From an uncultured Lachnoclostridium sp. (GTDB taxonomy: Bacteria > Bacillota > Clostridia > Lachnospirales > Lachnospiraceae), in assembly GCA_948330435.1 (NCBI GenBank), contig CAOJBY010000001.1, positions 124,001 through 188,000 of the forward strand: a DNA stretch of 64,000 nucleotides, read 5' to 3'. The translations under genes and the position numbers were made by a program. The notes below the pieces were generated by a model that was not told the DNA's origin, did not search any database, and saw only the letters and a list, made by a program, of their open reading frames with translations. The stretch's first letter is position 1. Every line of letters starts with the position of its first letter. Below are positions 33,436 to 41,711 of this stretch, one piece after another.

Positions 33436-33705
33436 AATCCGCACATCCTGCTTTGAACCGGAAGCAACATTCGTTACCTCTGCAGCCGGCTCGGCCCAGG
33501 TAACCTTACGGCACACAAAAGGTTCTGCTTAGAGCTGCTTCATTCCTGACCTGACCCGGTTCACAGATTTCTGTTGCGTAAGACCCAGACGTCAGTGCTG
33601 CTTACAAAGGGCTGCATGTTATTTCCAAGCCCGAGGCAGGATATCACCCCCGCTGTAGCGGATTGCGGGTACAGGGCACCGCTAACTCCCCGGCTGTGCG
33701 GAAAT
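33436..33705 (-). ncRNA. ffs: Signal recognition particle RNA, large bacterial type (scRNA)
   Basis: Read on the minus strand, the ends pair (CCGCACA at 33695-33701 with TGTGCGG at 33439-33445). The 5' Alu part has GGTGCCCTGTACCCGCAAT and the conserved GTAGCGG/CCGCTA pairing typical of Gram-positive SRP RNA. The S domain has CGGGTCAGGTC, the GGAA tetraloop (33543-33546) and GAAGCAGC, followed by GTGCCGTAAGGTTACCTGG as in Bacillus scRNA. Length is about 270 bases. With Ffh it delivers nascent membrane proteins. The tetraloop closing pair is A-U instead of the usual C-G. Exact ends after processing are uncertain by a few bases. Confidence 0.93.
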
Positions 33706-33726
33706 CTTAAACAATTCCAGATTCTT

Positions 33727-33755
33727 AGTATAGCGGTTATCCACTTGTTTGTCAA
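33727..33755 (-). promoter_or_regulatory. Promoter for SRP RNA
   Basis: TTGACA (33750-33755 on the minus strand), a 17-base spacer and TATACT (33727-33732): near-consensus, as expected for a highly expressed stable RNA. It starts only 10 bases past the stop of the D-lyxose isomerase-like gene, with no terminator between. Confidence 0.8.
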
Positions 33756-33765
33756 TGGAATTTAC

Positions 33766-34446
33766 CTATTTGGCCGCCGGGTACTCATTACAGAGCAACC
33801 GATAGGGTGGTTCATCCTCCTCAATCGCCGGGAAGCGGCCCACCGGCTCATGAAAACGGTTGTCAGTGGTATCGTCATTACACATAGAGACTTCCCCAAT
33901 CAACACGTCGCCGGATCCCGGCACCACTGCAAAGTTATGGTACTGATGAGGCCACAGGGTCAGACTCTCACCTGGCTTCAGTTCTACCTGAGTCCCGGCT
34001 GGTACATAATAAGAACGTCCGTCAGAGTTTACCAGAACATCCGTATCGGCCAATCCACCCTCTCCGTCATCATTATATACCTGAATCAAAAGAGTTCCTC
34101 CTCCGCGATTAATGATATCCTCGCTCTTTACCCAGTGAAAGTGTGTGGGGAAAGTTTGTCCGTCTCTCAGCATAATAAGCTTCTCTGCATAAACCTTTTT
34201 ATACTTGGGGTTATTTTGGTTCCCGTTGCGGATGGTAATCAGTGCAAATCCAACCTTATCAAAATTCTCCAGTCCGCAGTCAGTAATATCCCATCCCAGC
34301 ATATTATCACGAATCTCATCATACTCGTGGTTTTTGGTTTTCCACTCTTCCGGAGTCCATTTACAGAAAGGCGGAAGTTCTACATGATGCTCCTTTAACA
34401 TGGCTTCCATGTCACGGATACATTGGTTAATCTTCGAACGTTTCAT
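33766..34446 (-). CDS. D-lyxose ketol-isomerase-like cupin
   Basis: 226 aa cupin enzyme of the D-lyxose/D-mannose isomerase family (DUF1498). Metal ligands are visible in FPTHFHWVKSEDI (His102, His104, Glu109) and PHQYHNF (His166/His169), and the segment GTQVELKPGESLTLWPH is typical. Characterised members convert D-lyxose to D-xylulose and D-mannose to D-fructose. It is the last gene of the second sugar locus and would produce a ketose for the PfkB kinase two genes upstream. Confidence 0.85.
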   Translation of the reverse strand: MKRSKINQCIRDMEAMLKEHHVELPPFCKWTPEEWKTKNHEYDEIRDNMLGWDITDCGLENFDKVGFALITIRNGNQNNPKYKKVYAEKLIMLRDGQTFPTHFHWVKSEDIINRGGGTLLIQVYNDDGEGGLADTDVLVNSDGRSYYVPAGTQVELKPGESLTLWPHQYHNFAVVPGSGDVLIGEVSMCNDDTTDNRFHEPVGRFPAIEEDEPPYRLLCNEYPAAK

Positions 34447-34467
34447 AGTTGCTAATTCTCCTTAATT

Positions 34468-35481
34468 TTACAATTGATCAATAAAGTTCATTCTCACCTT
34501 ATAAGTCTTGCTCTCTCCAGGCCCAAGAATGGGGGCTGTGCATCCCTCCTGGCCTACCTTAGGTCCGTCCAGGAATACATTCATAGGCTCCAAGCCCATT
34601 ACATACTCGCCTTTCCCAAGCATCTTCCATTCACAGAAGAAAGGCAAGTCCTCTCCGTTATACTGAATATTTACACCAATGCTGCGTTTTTCATTGAATA
34701 TAGTGTATTGGGATGTGCCATCCTCCTCTCTGCGGATCTTATGGAAATAACAACGCTCCGGATAGGGGTACTGAGGTGCCTCCACCTGGTTCCAGGTATC
34801 TGCATATCTTGCTGCATTTTCCTCTCTGGGTATCGTTTCCAGACTATCAAAGATAAGTTTTGTTCCCTCTTCCAACAAGGGGTAACCATAATTCAGATGA
34901 AGTGCATAGACAAACTGTCTCTCTCCGAAGCCATGATTGGTAACTGTATCGGTCAAGACAATACTGTCGTTCTCATATTCAAACTCTATCTTCCGGTGCA
35001 GTGTCAGATTCTCTCCAAAGATTCGTGCTTCCCGCATGGTTCCTTCCAGGGTAATGGTGGGATTCTCTCCCTTAATTCCCCGTTCATATTTCACATTCTC
35101 TGCCGGTGTATTAGCTATCCTTCCATGAAGGCCCAGTTCCTCTCCATCCTTTACTATGGGATTTCCAAAATGCTGCAAGCCGCAGGTGGTAAGCATTCCC
35201 ACAAAGAAGTTTCGCAGCCACCTGGTTCCCTGAGCATCATAGTACTCTGGAGCAACAATTCCGCAGGGTGCCAGATAATTTATGTTTTTTCCTTTATAAC
35301 GAACCTGATACAAATCCATACACCGACCCGGAAGCACCGTTGCAGCCAGGTTGCCGCCGTTACTAATCTCTACCACTGGAACGCCCTTTTGAAATCCACC
35401 GGTCAGAATCCCCTCATGCAGGGACATAAGCTGATCCAAATCTCCAATATGTTCTAATCTGTTCTGATATGTCTCACTCAT
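34468..35481 (-). CDS. Aldose 1-epimerase-like protein (DUF4432)
   Basis: 337 aa, galactose-mutarotase-like beta-sandwich of the DUF4432 group. Visible: VEISNGGNLAATVLPGRCMDLYQ at the N-terminus (in the family's first strands), the LGLHGRIANTPA segment with a conserved His, HLNYGYPLLEEG, and the ending GPKVGQEGCTAPILGPGESK. It probably interconverts anomers or epimers of the sugar taken up by the adjacent ABC transporter. The function of DUF4432 proteins is only inferred. Good ribosome site (CAGGAGAG) before the start. Confidence 0.82.
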   Translation of the reverse strand: MSETYQNRLEHIGDLDQLMSLHEGILTGGFQKGVPVVEISNGGNLAATVLPGRCMDLYQVRYKGKNINYLAPCGIVAPEYYDAQGTRWLRNFFVGMLTTCGLQHFGNPIVKDGEELGLHGRIANTPAENVKYERGIKGENPTITLEGTMREARIFGENLTLHRKIEFEYENDSIVLTDTVTNHGFGERQFVYALHLNYGYPLLEEGTKLIFDSLETIPREENAARYADTWNQVEAPQYPYPERCYFHKIRREEDGTSQYTIFNEKRSIGVNIQYNGEDLPFFCEWKMLGKGEYVMGLEPMNVFLDGPKVGQEGCTAPILGPGESKTYKVRMNFIDQL

Positions 35482-35503
35482 CGTTTCTCTCCTGTTCCCC
35501 TAC

Positions 35504-36439
35504 TTAGTGTTCTTTTAAAAAAGTATCCAATTCTGCCCGGGAGGGTGCTCCCTCCATCGGTCCCTGCTTTCTCACCGACATGGCTCCTGCTGCATTGGCA
35601 AAACGTCCGCATTCCCGAATACTCTTGCCTTCAATCAATGCCGTCAGAAATGCACCGCAGAATGTATCTCCTGCTCCTGTAGGATCTACTTCCTCCACCT
35701 GGAAGCTGGGAACATCTATAACTTCTTCCTTTGTATAAATCCGGCAGCCTGCTTCCCCGTTTTTCAATATAATCATTTTGCCCTGAGAAGCCCACTGCCG
35801 ACAACCTTCGTCATCACTGGCCGCCCCCGTAAACATCATGGCCTCTGATTTGCTGGGCAGAATCAGATCTGCACGCTCCAGAACCGGCATACACAATCGA
35901 CGAATCTCTTCTACGCTTAAAGCTTCCGGGCGGATATTGGGATCAAAACATACTTTTGTCTCCGGGGATGCCTCCCGTACCATCTTATATACAGCTTCCG
36001 CACTTGCCTGATTGGTAGACATGGTAAATCCACTTACATGAATCCATTTTGCACCTTTGATTTTTTCCATATCCACATCATCAGGAGTAAGCATTCCCGG
36101 TGCCGCATGGTGTACATGATACAAAAAGTTTCTGCTTCCATCTGAATAATAGCAGACAAAAGCCACCCCCGTGGATGCTTCCGGATGAATCCGTACCATG
36201 GAACAGTCCGCACCACTCTCAGCCAGTCGATTCGTCACACACCGTCCAAAACCGTCATTCCCCACTACTCCGATCATGGCACACTTTGCTCCCAGCTTTG
36301 CAGCAGCATTCAACATAATCGCCGCATCCCCACTTGGATAAGGGCCGGTAAAGTCTGCAGGCGCATCCAAAGGCTTGTCCAGATCTTTACGCATTACTTC
36401 GCAAATCAGCGGTCCCATTGTTACAATGTCAAATCCCAT
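35504..36439 (-). CDS. PfkB-family carbohydrate kinase
   Basis: About 311 aa ribokinase-fold sugar kinase. The N-terminal PYPSGDAAIMLNAAAKLGA glycine region binds sugar, and the C-terminal signature VDPTGAGDTFCGAF holds the catalytic Asp (about 258) and the anion hole. It phosphorylates a sugar with ATP; in this cluster the most likely substrate is the ketose made by the D-lyxose isomerase-like enzyme. The ATG at 36439 has AGGAG 7 bases upstream; a longer frame to 36472 lacks a ribosome site. Confidence 0.9.
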   Translation of the reverse strand: MGFDIVTMGPLICEVMRKDLDKPLDAPADFTGPYPSGDAAIMLNAAAKLGAKCAMIGVVGNDGFGRCVTNRLAESGADCSMVRIHPEASTGVAFVCYYSDGSRNFLYHVHHAAPGMLTPDDVDMEKIKGAKWIHVSGFTMSTNQASAEAVYKMVREASPETKVCFDPNIRPEALSVEEIRRLCMPVLERADLILPSKSEAMMFTGAASDDEGCRQWASQGKMIILKNGEAGCRIYTKEEVIDVPSFQVEEVDPTGAGDTFCGAFLTALIEGKSIRECGRFANAAGAMSVRKQGPMEGAPSRAELDTFLKEH

Positions 36440-36494
36440 ACTCATTCTCCTATTCTTATTCCGCAGATGCACTGCTGTTTTTATTTACGCTCTT

Positions 36495-36523
36495 ATTATA
36501 TCACTCTCCAATGACATCTACAA
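36495..36523 (-). promoter_or_regulatory. Possible internal promoter before the PfkB kinase
   Basis: TTGTAG (36518-36523 on the minus strand), a 17-base spacer and TATAAT (36495-36500), overlapping the end of the yjbQ-type gene. It would express the kinase, epimerase-like and isomerase-like genes separately. Confidence 0.4.
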
Positions 36524-36929
36524 AGATTTTTCTTGCTTGGGGACCATCAAATTCCATAAATACAATTTCCTGAGCCTCTCCCATTGTCATTTTGCCTTCT
36601 ACCAGGGAAATCACAGTGCTGTTTCCCACCAGAATAGAGCGTAAATGACCGTATGCATTTGCTGAGGTTCTTCCATAGGTAGGAAGAAAATGTGCGTGGG
36701 AATATTCATCATCATCTTTTACCAGGCGGTGCAGCAATACATCCAGATCACTCAAAATACAGTCCAGTGGCTCTGTCACAGTAATTGCACAGTTGGTATG
36801 AGCCGTTACCACAGATACAATCCCGTTCTGCACACCCGAATCCGCCACCAGTTCCTTGACCCTGTCTCCGATATATTCTACATAATATTCATCCTGTGTC
36901 ATAACGAAAAATTCATAATGCCTGACCAT
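36501..36929 (-). CDS. YjbQ/UPF0047 family protein
   Basis: 142 aa, single-domain UPF0047 protein. Conserved segments SVVTAHTNCAITVTEP (His and Asn/Thr cluster), HAHFLPTYGRTSANAYGHLRSIL and ALVGNS-like ILVGNSTVISLVEG are present. E. coli YjbQ can replace thiamine phosphate synthase weakly, but its real role is unknown. Here it sits in a sugar catabolic operon between the amidohydrolase-fold and kinase genes. The ATG at 36929 follows GGAGG by 7 bases and lies 2 bases past the upstream stop. Confidence 0.88.
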   Translation of the reverse strand: MVRHYEFFVMTQDEYYVEYIGDRVKELVADSGVQNGIVSVVTAHTNCAITVTEPLDCILSDLDVLLHRLVKDDDEYSHAHFLPTYGRTSANAYGHLRSILVGNSTVISLVEGKMTMGEAQEIVFMEFDGPQARKIFVDVIGE

Positions 36930-36931
36930 CT

Positions 36932-37783
36932 CTACACCTCCATACCCATAAACCGACACGCATTTTCTCCCATGACCATCGCCCTCTGCTTTGGACGCAG
37001 GTTCAGGACTTCTGTAGCTTTCACCATGCGCTTCTGTTCAATTCGCGGATAGGTAGAGCCAAACATCACCTTGTCGTACAGCATCCTGTCAATCCAGTAC
37101 TCTCCCAGTTGTTCGTTAAATGTAGTCTGGAAGAATTGCTGTGGGGAATCAAAGTACAGCAATGCTGTGTCGGCATACAGATTGGGATATTTTAAAATAA
37201 GCATGGCAGTCTCTCTGGTCCAGGGCCATCCAAAGTGTCCCAGACACATGCGTAATTCAGGATATTCTATTGCAACTTCCTCGAAATTTAAGGGATTCGA
37301 ATATTTGGAGGGACTGTTTTTTACCCATGTCATTCCGGCTTCAAAGAGAATTGGCTTATCATATTTCAGGCAAAGTTCATAGATTGGTTTCATCACAAGA
37401 TCCCCTGGCATAAAATACTGCATAGCCGGACTAAGTTTCAAACCTTTCATACCCAATTCAATAAACGCCTTTTCCAGAACCTCCCGGGCATCTTCACGGC
37501 GTGGATCCACGCTTGCAAAGCCAATCAGGCGATCTGGGTATAAATCTACAAGCCTCTTTACTTCTTCATTGGATACAATGACGCCTCCCGCCCTTGTGGT
37601 GACATCCTCTGCAGACAAAACTGCCTTGTCAATTCCTGCCGCATTCAGCTGTGTAATAAAAAGACTTAAGGGCCACACATGCTGCTTATACAAAAAGTAC
37701 TGCTCTCTTCGGAACTCGATTTTTTCAGGACTATCACAGATTTCTTCAAAAAAACCCGGAAATGTATGTATATCAATTATCAT
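36932..37783 (-). CDS. Amidohydrolase-fold protein with altered metal site
   Basis: 283 aa TIM-barrel protein of the Amidohydro_2 type (relatives include lactonases and decarboxylases). The usual N-terminal HxH appears as DIHTF (His6 kept, second His replaced by Phe8), and the usual GSDxP metal/catalytic Asp near the C-terminus is GSTYP (Thr244). The strand that often carries a His reads ILFEAG, while LGHFGWPW keeps its His (183). The active centre is therefore atypical and may bind a different metal, or none. In this operon a sugar lactone hydrolase or an aldolase-like role is conceivable, but not shown. Confidence 0.8.
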   Translation of the reverse strand: MIIDIHTFPGFFEEICDSPEKIEFRREQYFLYKQHVWPLSLFITQLNAAGIDKAVLSAEDVTTRAGGVIVSNEEVKRLVDLYPDRLIGFASVDPRREDAREVLEKAFIELGMKGLKLSPAMQYFMPGDLVMKPIYELCLKYDKPILFEAGMTWVKNSPSKYSNPLNFEEVAIEYPELRMCLGHFGWPWTRETAMLILKYPNLYADTALLYFDSPQQFFQTTFNEQLGEYWIDRMLYDKVMFGSTYPRIEQKRMVKATEVLNLRPKQRAMVMGENACRFMGMEV

Positions 37784-37795
37784 TACGTTCTCCTA

Positions 37796-37849
37796 TAAGA
37801 AAAACCGCCGGGGAAATACGATTCACTAAAACCGATTACCCCAACGGTT
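37796..37849 (-). terminator. Terminator/stabilising hairpin after the binding-protein gene
   Basis: On the minus strand an 11-bp stem (plus-strand arms 37803-37813 and 37839-37849, AACCGCCGGGG/CCCCAACGGTT with two G-U pairs) followed by TTTTTC. It probably reduces readthrough into the catabolic genes and protects the binding-protein mRNA. Confidence 0.7.
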
Positions 37850-37866
37850 CTTTTTGACCAAACTGC

Positions 37867-38883
37867 TTATCTGAAGTCTGCAGTGTTATCCGGAGTTACT
37901 ACGGATGCACCTGTATCAACATCAGTCTCAGTCAGGCTTCCGCCGGTTGCCAAGGTATATGCAGCACGAATAGCACCATCACCCATCTTTGCAGGATTCT
38001 GAGCCATTACGCAATACAGAGCACCACTGTCAACCTGGTCCAGAGTCATGCTGGAAGCATCGAATCCAACTGCTACTCCGCCCCAGTCCTTGTTTGCTGC
38101 TGCTGCGTTTCCAACACCAACTGCACCTGGCTCATTATCACCATATACACCTACAACACCCTGAGAAATAAAGTTCTCTGCTGCGGCCTGAGAAGCTGCA
38201 ACCTCAGAGTTTCCATACTGTACCTCAAGAATGTTGAACTCTGTTCCTTCAAATGCATCAATAAAGCCCTGTGTACGGTCTACAGAAGTCTGAGTTGCAT
38301 TCGAGAATGCCACGCAGCCAATATCACCAGTAGTGATGTCTTTCTCACCAAGGCCCTTAATCATCTGCTCGCCAGCCTGCTTTCCTGCTGCATAGTTATC
38401 TGTACGGAATGCTGCAGATGCCTCAAGCTCTGCTGCAGAGTCAACATAGATAATCTGGATGCCGGCATCAATTGCAGATTGCAGAGTTTCAACAATAGCT
38501 ACCGGGTCAACTGCTGCTACGCAGATTGCGTTTGGATTTTTCGCAATCGCATTGTTCAAAACCTCAATCTGAAGAGCTGTATCTTTGTGATCCGGCTGCA
38601 TCCACTCATAGTTAATGCCAAGTTCTTTCGCTGCTGCACTTGCACCCTTGTCTACATTCACCCAGTGGTTGTCAAGACCGTCCATGGTTACCAGAATTAC
38701 ACTTACATCTGCACCATCTGCTGCAGGCTCCGTCTCGGCAGGCTCTGCCTCGCCTTCTGCTTCTGCCGGTGCCTCTGTCTCTGTTTCTGCCGGAGCTGCC
38801 GGTGCCTCTTCCTTGCTGCCGCATGCAGCCATAGAAGCAACCATTGCTACTGCCATAATTGTTGCCAGTAATTTCTTTTTCAT
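37867..38883 (-). CDS. Sugar ABC transporter substrate-binding lipoprotein (second locus)
   Basis: 338 aa. The signal peptide ends in a lipobox ASMAAC (Cys21), then an acidic Pro/Ala/Glu linker (about 25-48) and a type I periplasmic binding fold (VILVTMDGLDNHWVNVDKGA; NAIAKNPNAICVAAVDPVA; RTDNYAAGKQAGEQM). It collects the substrate for the single permease encoded upstream. The linker resembles that of the first binding protein, but the ligand-binding domains differ clearly, so the sugars probably differ. The ATG at 38883 follows AAAGGAG; the frame extends to 38922. Confidence 0.9.
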   Translation of the reverse strand: MKKKLLATIMAVAMVASMAACGSKEEAPAAPAETETEAPAEAEGEAEPAETEPAADGADVSVILVTMDGLDNHWVNVDKGASAAAKELGINYEWMQPDHKDTALQIEVLNNAIAKNPNAICVAAVDPVAIVETLQSAIDAGIQIIYVDSAAELEASAAFRTDNYAAGKQAGEQMIKGLGEKDITTGDIGCVAFSNATQTSVDRTQGFIDAFEGTEFNILEVQYGNSEVAASQAAAENFISQGVVGVYGDNEPGAVGVGNAAAANKDWGGVAVGFDASSMTLDQVDSGALYCVMAQNPAKMGDGAIRAAYTLATGGSLTETDVDTGASVVTPDNTADFR

Positions 38884-38948
38884 AGTTACTTTTTCTCCTT
38901 TACTTTGATTTTTATATATCAAAGCCCTCCCAGGCCTTAATACCAGTT

Positions 38949-39941
38949 TTATTTTGCTTTTTTCTTTCCGGTACGGGTTACTACATCCAGCATAACAGCC
39001 GCAATTACAATAATACCAATAATAATATTACGAAGAGCAACCGGTGCCCCTACGAACTGCAAACCATTCTGTAGAATTCCCCAGATACCTGCTCCCGCAA
39101 TTACACCTGCCAGAATGCCGGTTCCTCCCAGGGTGGAGATACCACCGATAACACAAGCCGCAATCGCGTACATCTCATATGTAGTTCCCGCATCCATGGT
39201 TCCCATACCGGCAGATGCCAGTAGAATCAAGCCACAAAGACAGGAACAGAAAGAACTGATGAGGTATGCAACTAACGTAGTGCGTAATGCATTGACACCG
39301 GATAGCTTTGCCGCTTCCAGGTTGCTTCCAATCGCATAGATATGACGCCCCGTCCGAGTCTTACTTAGCAGAAAATTCATGATAATCCACAAAATAATAG
39401 CAATCCATACCGTACTATAAATGGTCAGGAAGTTATCATAATATAGCAGATCACGGAAAGTTTGTGCATTCGTTCCGATAAAGTCCGTATTCCGGTTATT
39501 ATTTACCAGCTGTGCAAGGCCTCGGGCCAGAGTCATGGTGCCCAGAGTAGCGATAAATGCCGGAAGGTTAACTTTTGCAACCAGAACACCATTTACCACA
39601 CCCACAGCCAGTGAAAGAATCAACGTAATTGCACAGGCCAAAAGAGGATTCATCCCATGGCTCATCAATGTTCCGGCCGTCATACAGGCCATACCTACCA
39701 CAGAACCAACTGCCAAATCAATATTTCCGGTAATCAGGACAAAGCCCTGGCCAATACCAATAATCAATGTAGGTGCAATCTGACGCAACAGGTTCTGAAT
39801 ATTATTTCCGGAGCGAAACTGTGGGCTTAACACACTGAATATAATAAACAGTGCAAAGAAACCAATTCCTGCCGTAACCACTGACTGTACTCCGCGTGCC
39901 GCCATTTTGCGGCTTAACCAGTTTGAATTATTCTTATTCAT
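38949..39941 (-). CDS. Sugar ABC transporter permease (second locus)
   Basis: 330 aa polytopic RbsC-type permease. Family segments LITGNIDLAVGSVVGMACM, ATLGTMTLARGLAQL, GRHIYAIGSNLEAAKLSGVN (coupling loop) and VIGGISTLGGTGILAGVIAG are present. Unlike the first locus only one permease is encoded, so a homodimeric channel is expected. It starts 15 bases after the ATPase stop. Confidence 0.92.
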   Translation of the reverse strand: MNKNNSNWLSRKMAARGVQSVVTAGIGFFALFIIFSVLSPQFRSGNNIQNLLRQIAPTLIIGIGQGFVLITGNIDLAVGSVVGMACMTAGTLMSHGMNPLLACAITLILSLAVGVVNGVLVAKVNLPAFIATLGTMTLARGLAQLVNNNRNTDFIGTNAQTFRDLLYYDNFLTIYSTVWIAIILWIIMNFLLSKTRTGRHIYAIGSNLEAAKLSGVNALRTTLVAYLISSFCSCLCGLILLASAGMGTMDAGTTYEMYAIAACVIGGISTLGGTGILAGVIAGAGIWGILQNGLQFVGAPVALRNIIIGIIVIAAVMLDVVTRTGKKKAK

Positions 39942-39956
39942 AGCTCTTTCTACTCC

Positions 39957-41456
39957 TTATTTTTTTGTTTCAAATTCTGTCGCATAAGCCAAAATCTTAT
40001 CCTCTGTAGCCTCCTCCGGCGTAAGTTCTCCGGTAATCCTGCCATCGCACATCACAATGATTCGATCGCTGATTCCCATAACCTCCGGAAGTTCCGATGA
40101 TACAAACAAAACGCCTGTACCATTTTTCTTTAACTCATTCATCAGATTATAGATCTCAACCTTAGCTCCTACATCCACACCTCTGGTAGGCTCATCGAAA
40201 ATAACAACTCTGGAGTTTCTGGCCAGCCACTTCCCAATTACCACTTTCTGTTGATTTCCTCCTGACAGGCTCTCTGCATTAATCTCCTCAGTGGAAAGTT
40301 TAATACTCAGATTGGAAATTGCTTTATCCACCAGTTCTTTTTCTTTTTTCGTATCCACCTTGCCAATGGCATTGCAAATCCAGTCCAGATTAGGAAGTGC
40401 CAGATTATCCCGTACACTGAGCTTGGTGCACAGGCCGTCTTTTTTCCGGTCTTCCGGTGCCAGCACAATACCCGCCTTGATTGAATCAATGGGCTTTCCA
40501 ATGTTCACAGTCTTTCCATCCAGCACGATCTCTCCGCTGTCTTTGGGATCGATACCGAAGATTGCTCTGGTAGTTTCTGTTCGTCCGGCTCCCATTAAGC
40601 CTGCAATTCCTACGATCTCTCCCTCGTAAAGCTCCAGGTTCACATCCCGCACCATTCTGCCTGCATTCAAATGGCGAACCTCAAAAATTTTCTTTCCTTT
40701 CTCACAGGATACCCTGGGGAACTTCTCTGTAATCTCCCGTCCTACCATGAACGAAATCAACTGGTCCATGGTATAGTCCCGGAATTCTCCGTTCATAATA
40801 AATTCACCATCGCGAAGCACGGTCACCCGATCGGACACGTGGCTTAACTCTTCTAACCGATGTGAAATATATACGATTCCGCAGCCCTCGCTTCGCAGTT
40901 GGTTGATAATGCGGAACAGTTCATCGATCTCCTTTGCTGTCAGGGCAGAGGTTGGCTCATCCATAACCAAAATCTTTGCATGAATAGAAAGTGCTTTCGC
41001 AATCTCTACCATCTGCTGCTTGGACACCGAGAGATTTCCAACAATCTCATTGGGATCCAAATCGATCTTCAGGGAATCCAAAATTTCCCTGGTCTTCTCG
41101 TCCATCTCCTTGTTATTCAGTGTGATGCCCTTTTGGGCTTCCCGGCCCAGAAAGATATTTTCTGCAACCGTGAGATGGCGACACATATTTAATTCCTGAT
41201 GGATAATGGCAATTCCAAGCTCATGAGCTTTCTTTGCATCCAAATCTCCATATTCTTTTCCAAACACCCGCATCGTCCCCGAATCACGAGTATAAACGCC
41301 ACTCAGTATCTTCATCAGCGTGGACTTTCCAGCACCGTTCTCTCCCAGTAAGGCCATAACCTCACCGGACTTCAGATTGAAGTTTACATCTTTCAGAACC
41401 TTGACCCCGGCAAAGGACTTATTGATATGCTCCAGCTCAACAATATACTCTTCCAT
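39957..41456 (-). CDS. Sugar ABC transporter double ATP-binding protein (second locus)
   Basis: 499 aa RbsA/MglA-type protein. Domain 1: Walker A GENGAGKST (38-46), Q-loop IHQELN, signature LSVSKQQ, Walker B LVMDEPTSALT, ISHR. Domain 2: GLMGAGRTE, signature LSGGNQQK, Walker B VIFDEPTRGVD. All motifs needed in this family are intact, in contrast to the homologue encoded just upstream at 41712-43178. It drives import through the permease at 38949-39941. Confidence 0.94.
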   Translation of the reverse strand: MEEYIVELEHINKSFAGVKVLKDVNFNLKSGEVMALLGENGAGKSTLMKILSGVYTRDSGTMRVFGKEYGDLDAKKAHELGIAIIHQELNMCRHLTVAENIFLGREAQKGITLNNKEMDEKTREILDSLKIDLDPNEIVGNLSVSKQQMVEIAKALSIHAKILVMDEPTSALTAKEIDELFRIINQLRSEGCGIVYISHRLEELSHVSDRVTVLRDGEFIMNGEFRDYTMDQLISFMVGREITEKFPRVSCEKGKKIFEVRHLNAGRMVRDVNLELYEGEIVGIAGLMGAGRTETTRAIFGIDPKDSGEIVLDGKTVNIGKPIDSIKAGIVLAPEDRKKDGLCTKLSVRDNLALPNLDWICNAIGKVDTKKEKELVDKAISNLSIKLSTEEINAESLSGGNQQKVVIGKWLARNSRVVIFDEPTRGVDVGAKVEIYNLMNELKKNGTGVLFVSSELPEVMGISDRIIVMCDGRITGELTPEEATEDKILAYATEFETKK

Positions 41457-41533
41457 CTTCCATATTCCTTTTCCGAAATTTATTGTGTTACACTGTCTTT
41501 CAGACAGCTTCTCACCTTTCAGCTACGTTTTTA

Positions 41534-41539
41534 AGTATA
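41534..41539 (-). promoter_or_regulatory. -10 element of the second transporter operon
   Basis: TATACT on the minus strand without a recognisable -35 at the right distance, about 80 bases before the ATPase start. The leader contains a small hairpin (CTGTC-tgaaa-GACAG near 41495). This fits activation by the AraC-type response regulator encoded upstream. Confidence 0.4.
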
Positions 41540-41659
41540 TCATCACTCATTTTTTATTTTTAGGTGCTTTTCTTTTGATTGGTGGGGTATTTTTTTTGAA
41601 TTTTTATATCTTTTCGTCATTATGTGCAACTGTCTATTCTGATATTTATGCAAAATACC

Positions 41660-41705
41660 GAAAGCGGCTCCAGCCATGAAAGTCTTCCATGACCGGAGCC
41701 GTTTT
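41660..41705 (-). terminator. Hairpin between regulatory trio and transporter genes
   Basis: CGGCTCC (41665-41671) pairs with GGAGCCG (41695-41701), with further ATG/CAT pairing inside. The T runs are short on both sides (CTTTC on the minus strand, TTTTC on the plus), so termination may be partial. It begins 7 bases past the stop of the ATPase-like gene. Confidence 0.55.
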
Positions 41706-41711
41706 CTATAA

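Noticed and set aside
33436..33705. Structured conserved RNA first considered as a riboswitch controlling the radical SAM or sugar genes
   Set aside because: The paired ends, GGTGCCCTGTACC block and GGAA/GAAGCAGC apex identify it as SRP RNA with its own promoter and terminator.
34474..35457. A 327-codon plus-strand frame opposite the DUF4432 gene
   Set aside because: It is antisense to a clearly coding gene, lacks a ribosome site and its sequence shows no domain or normal composition.
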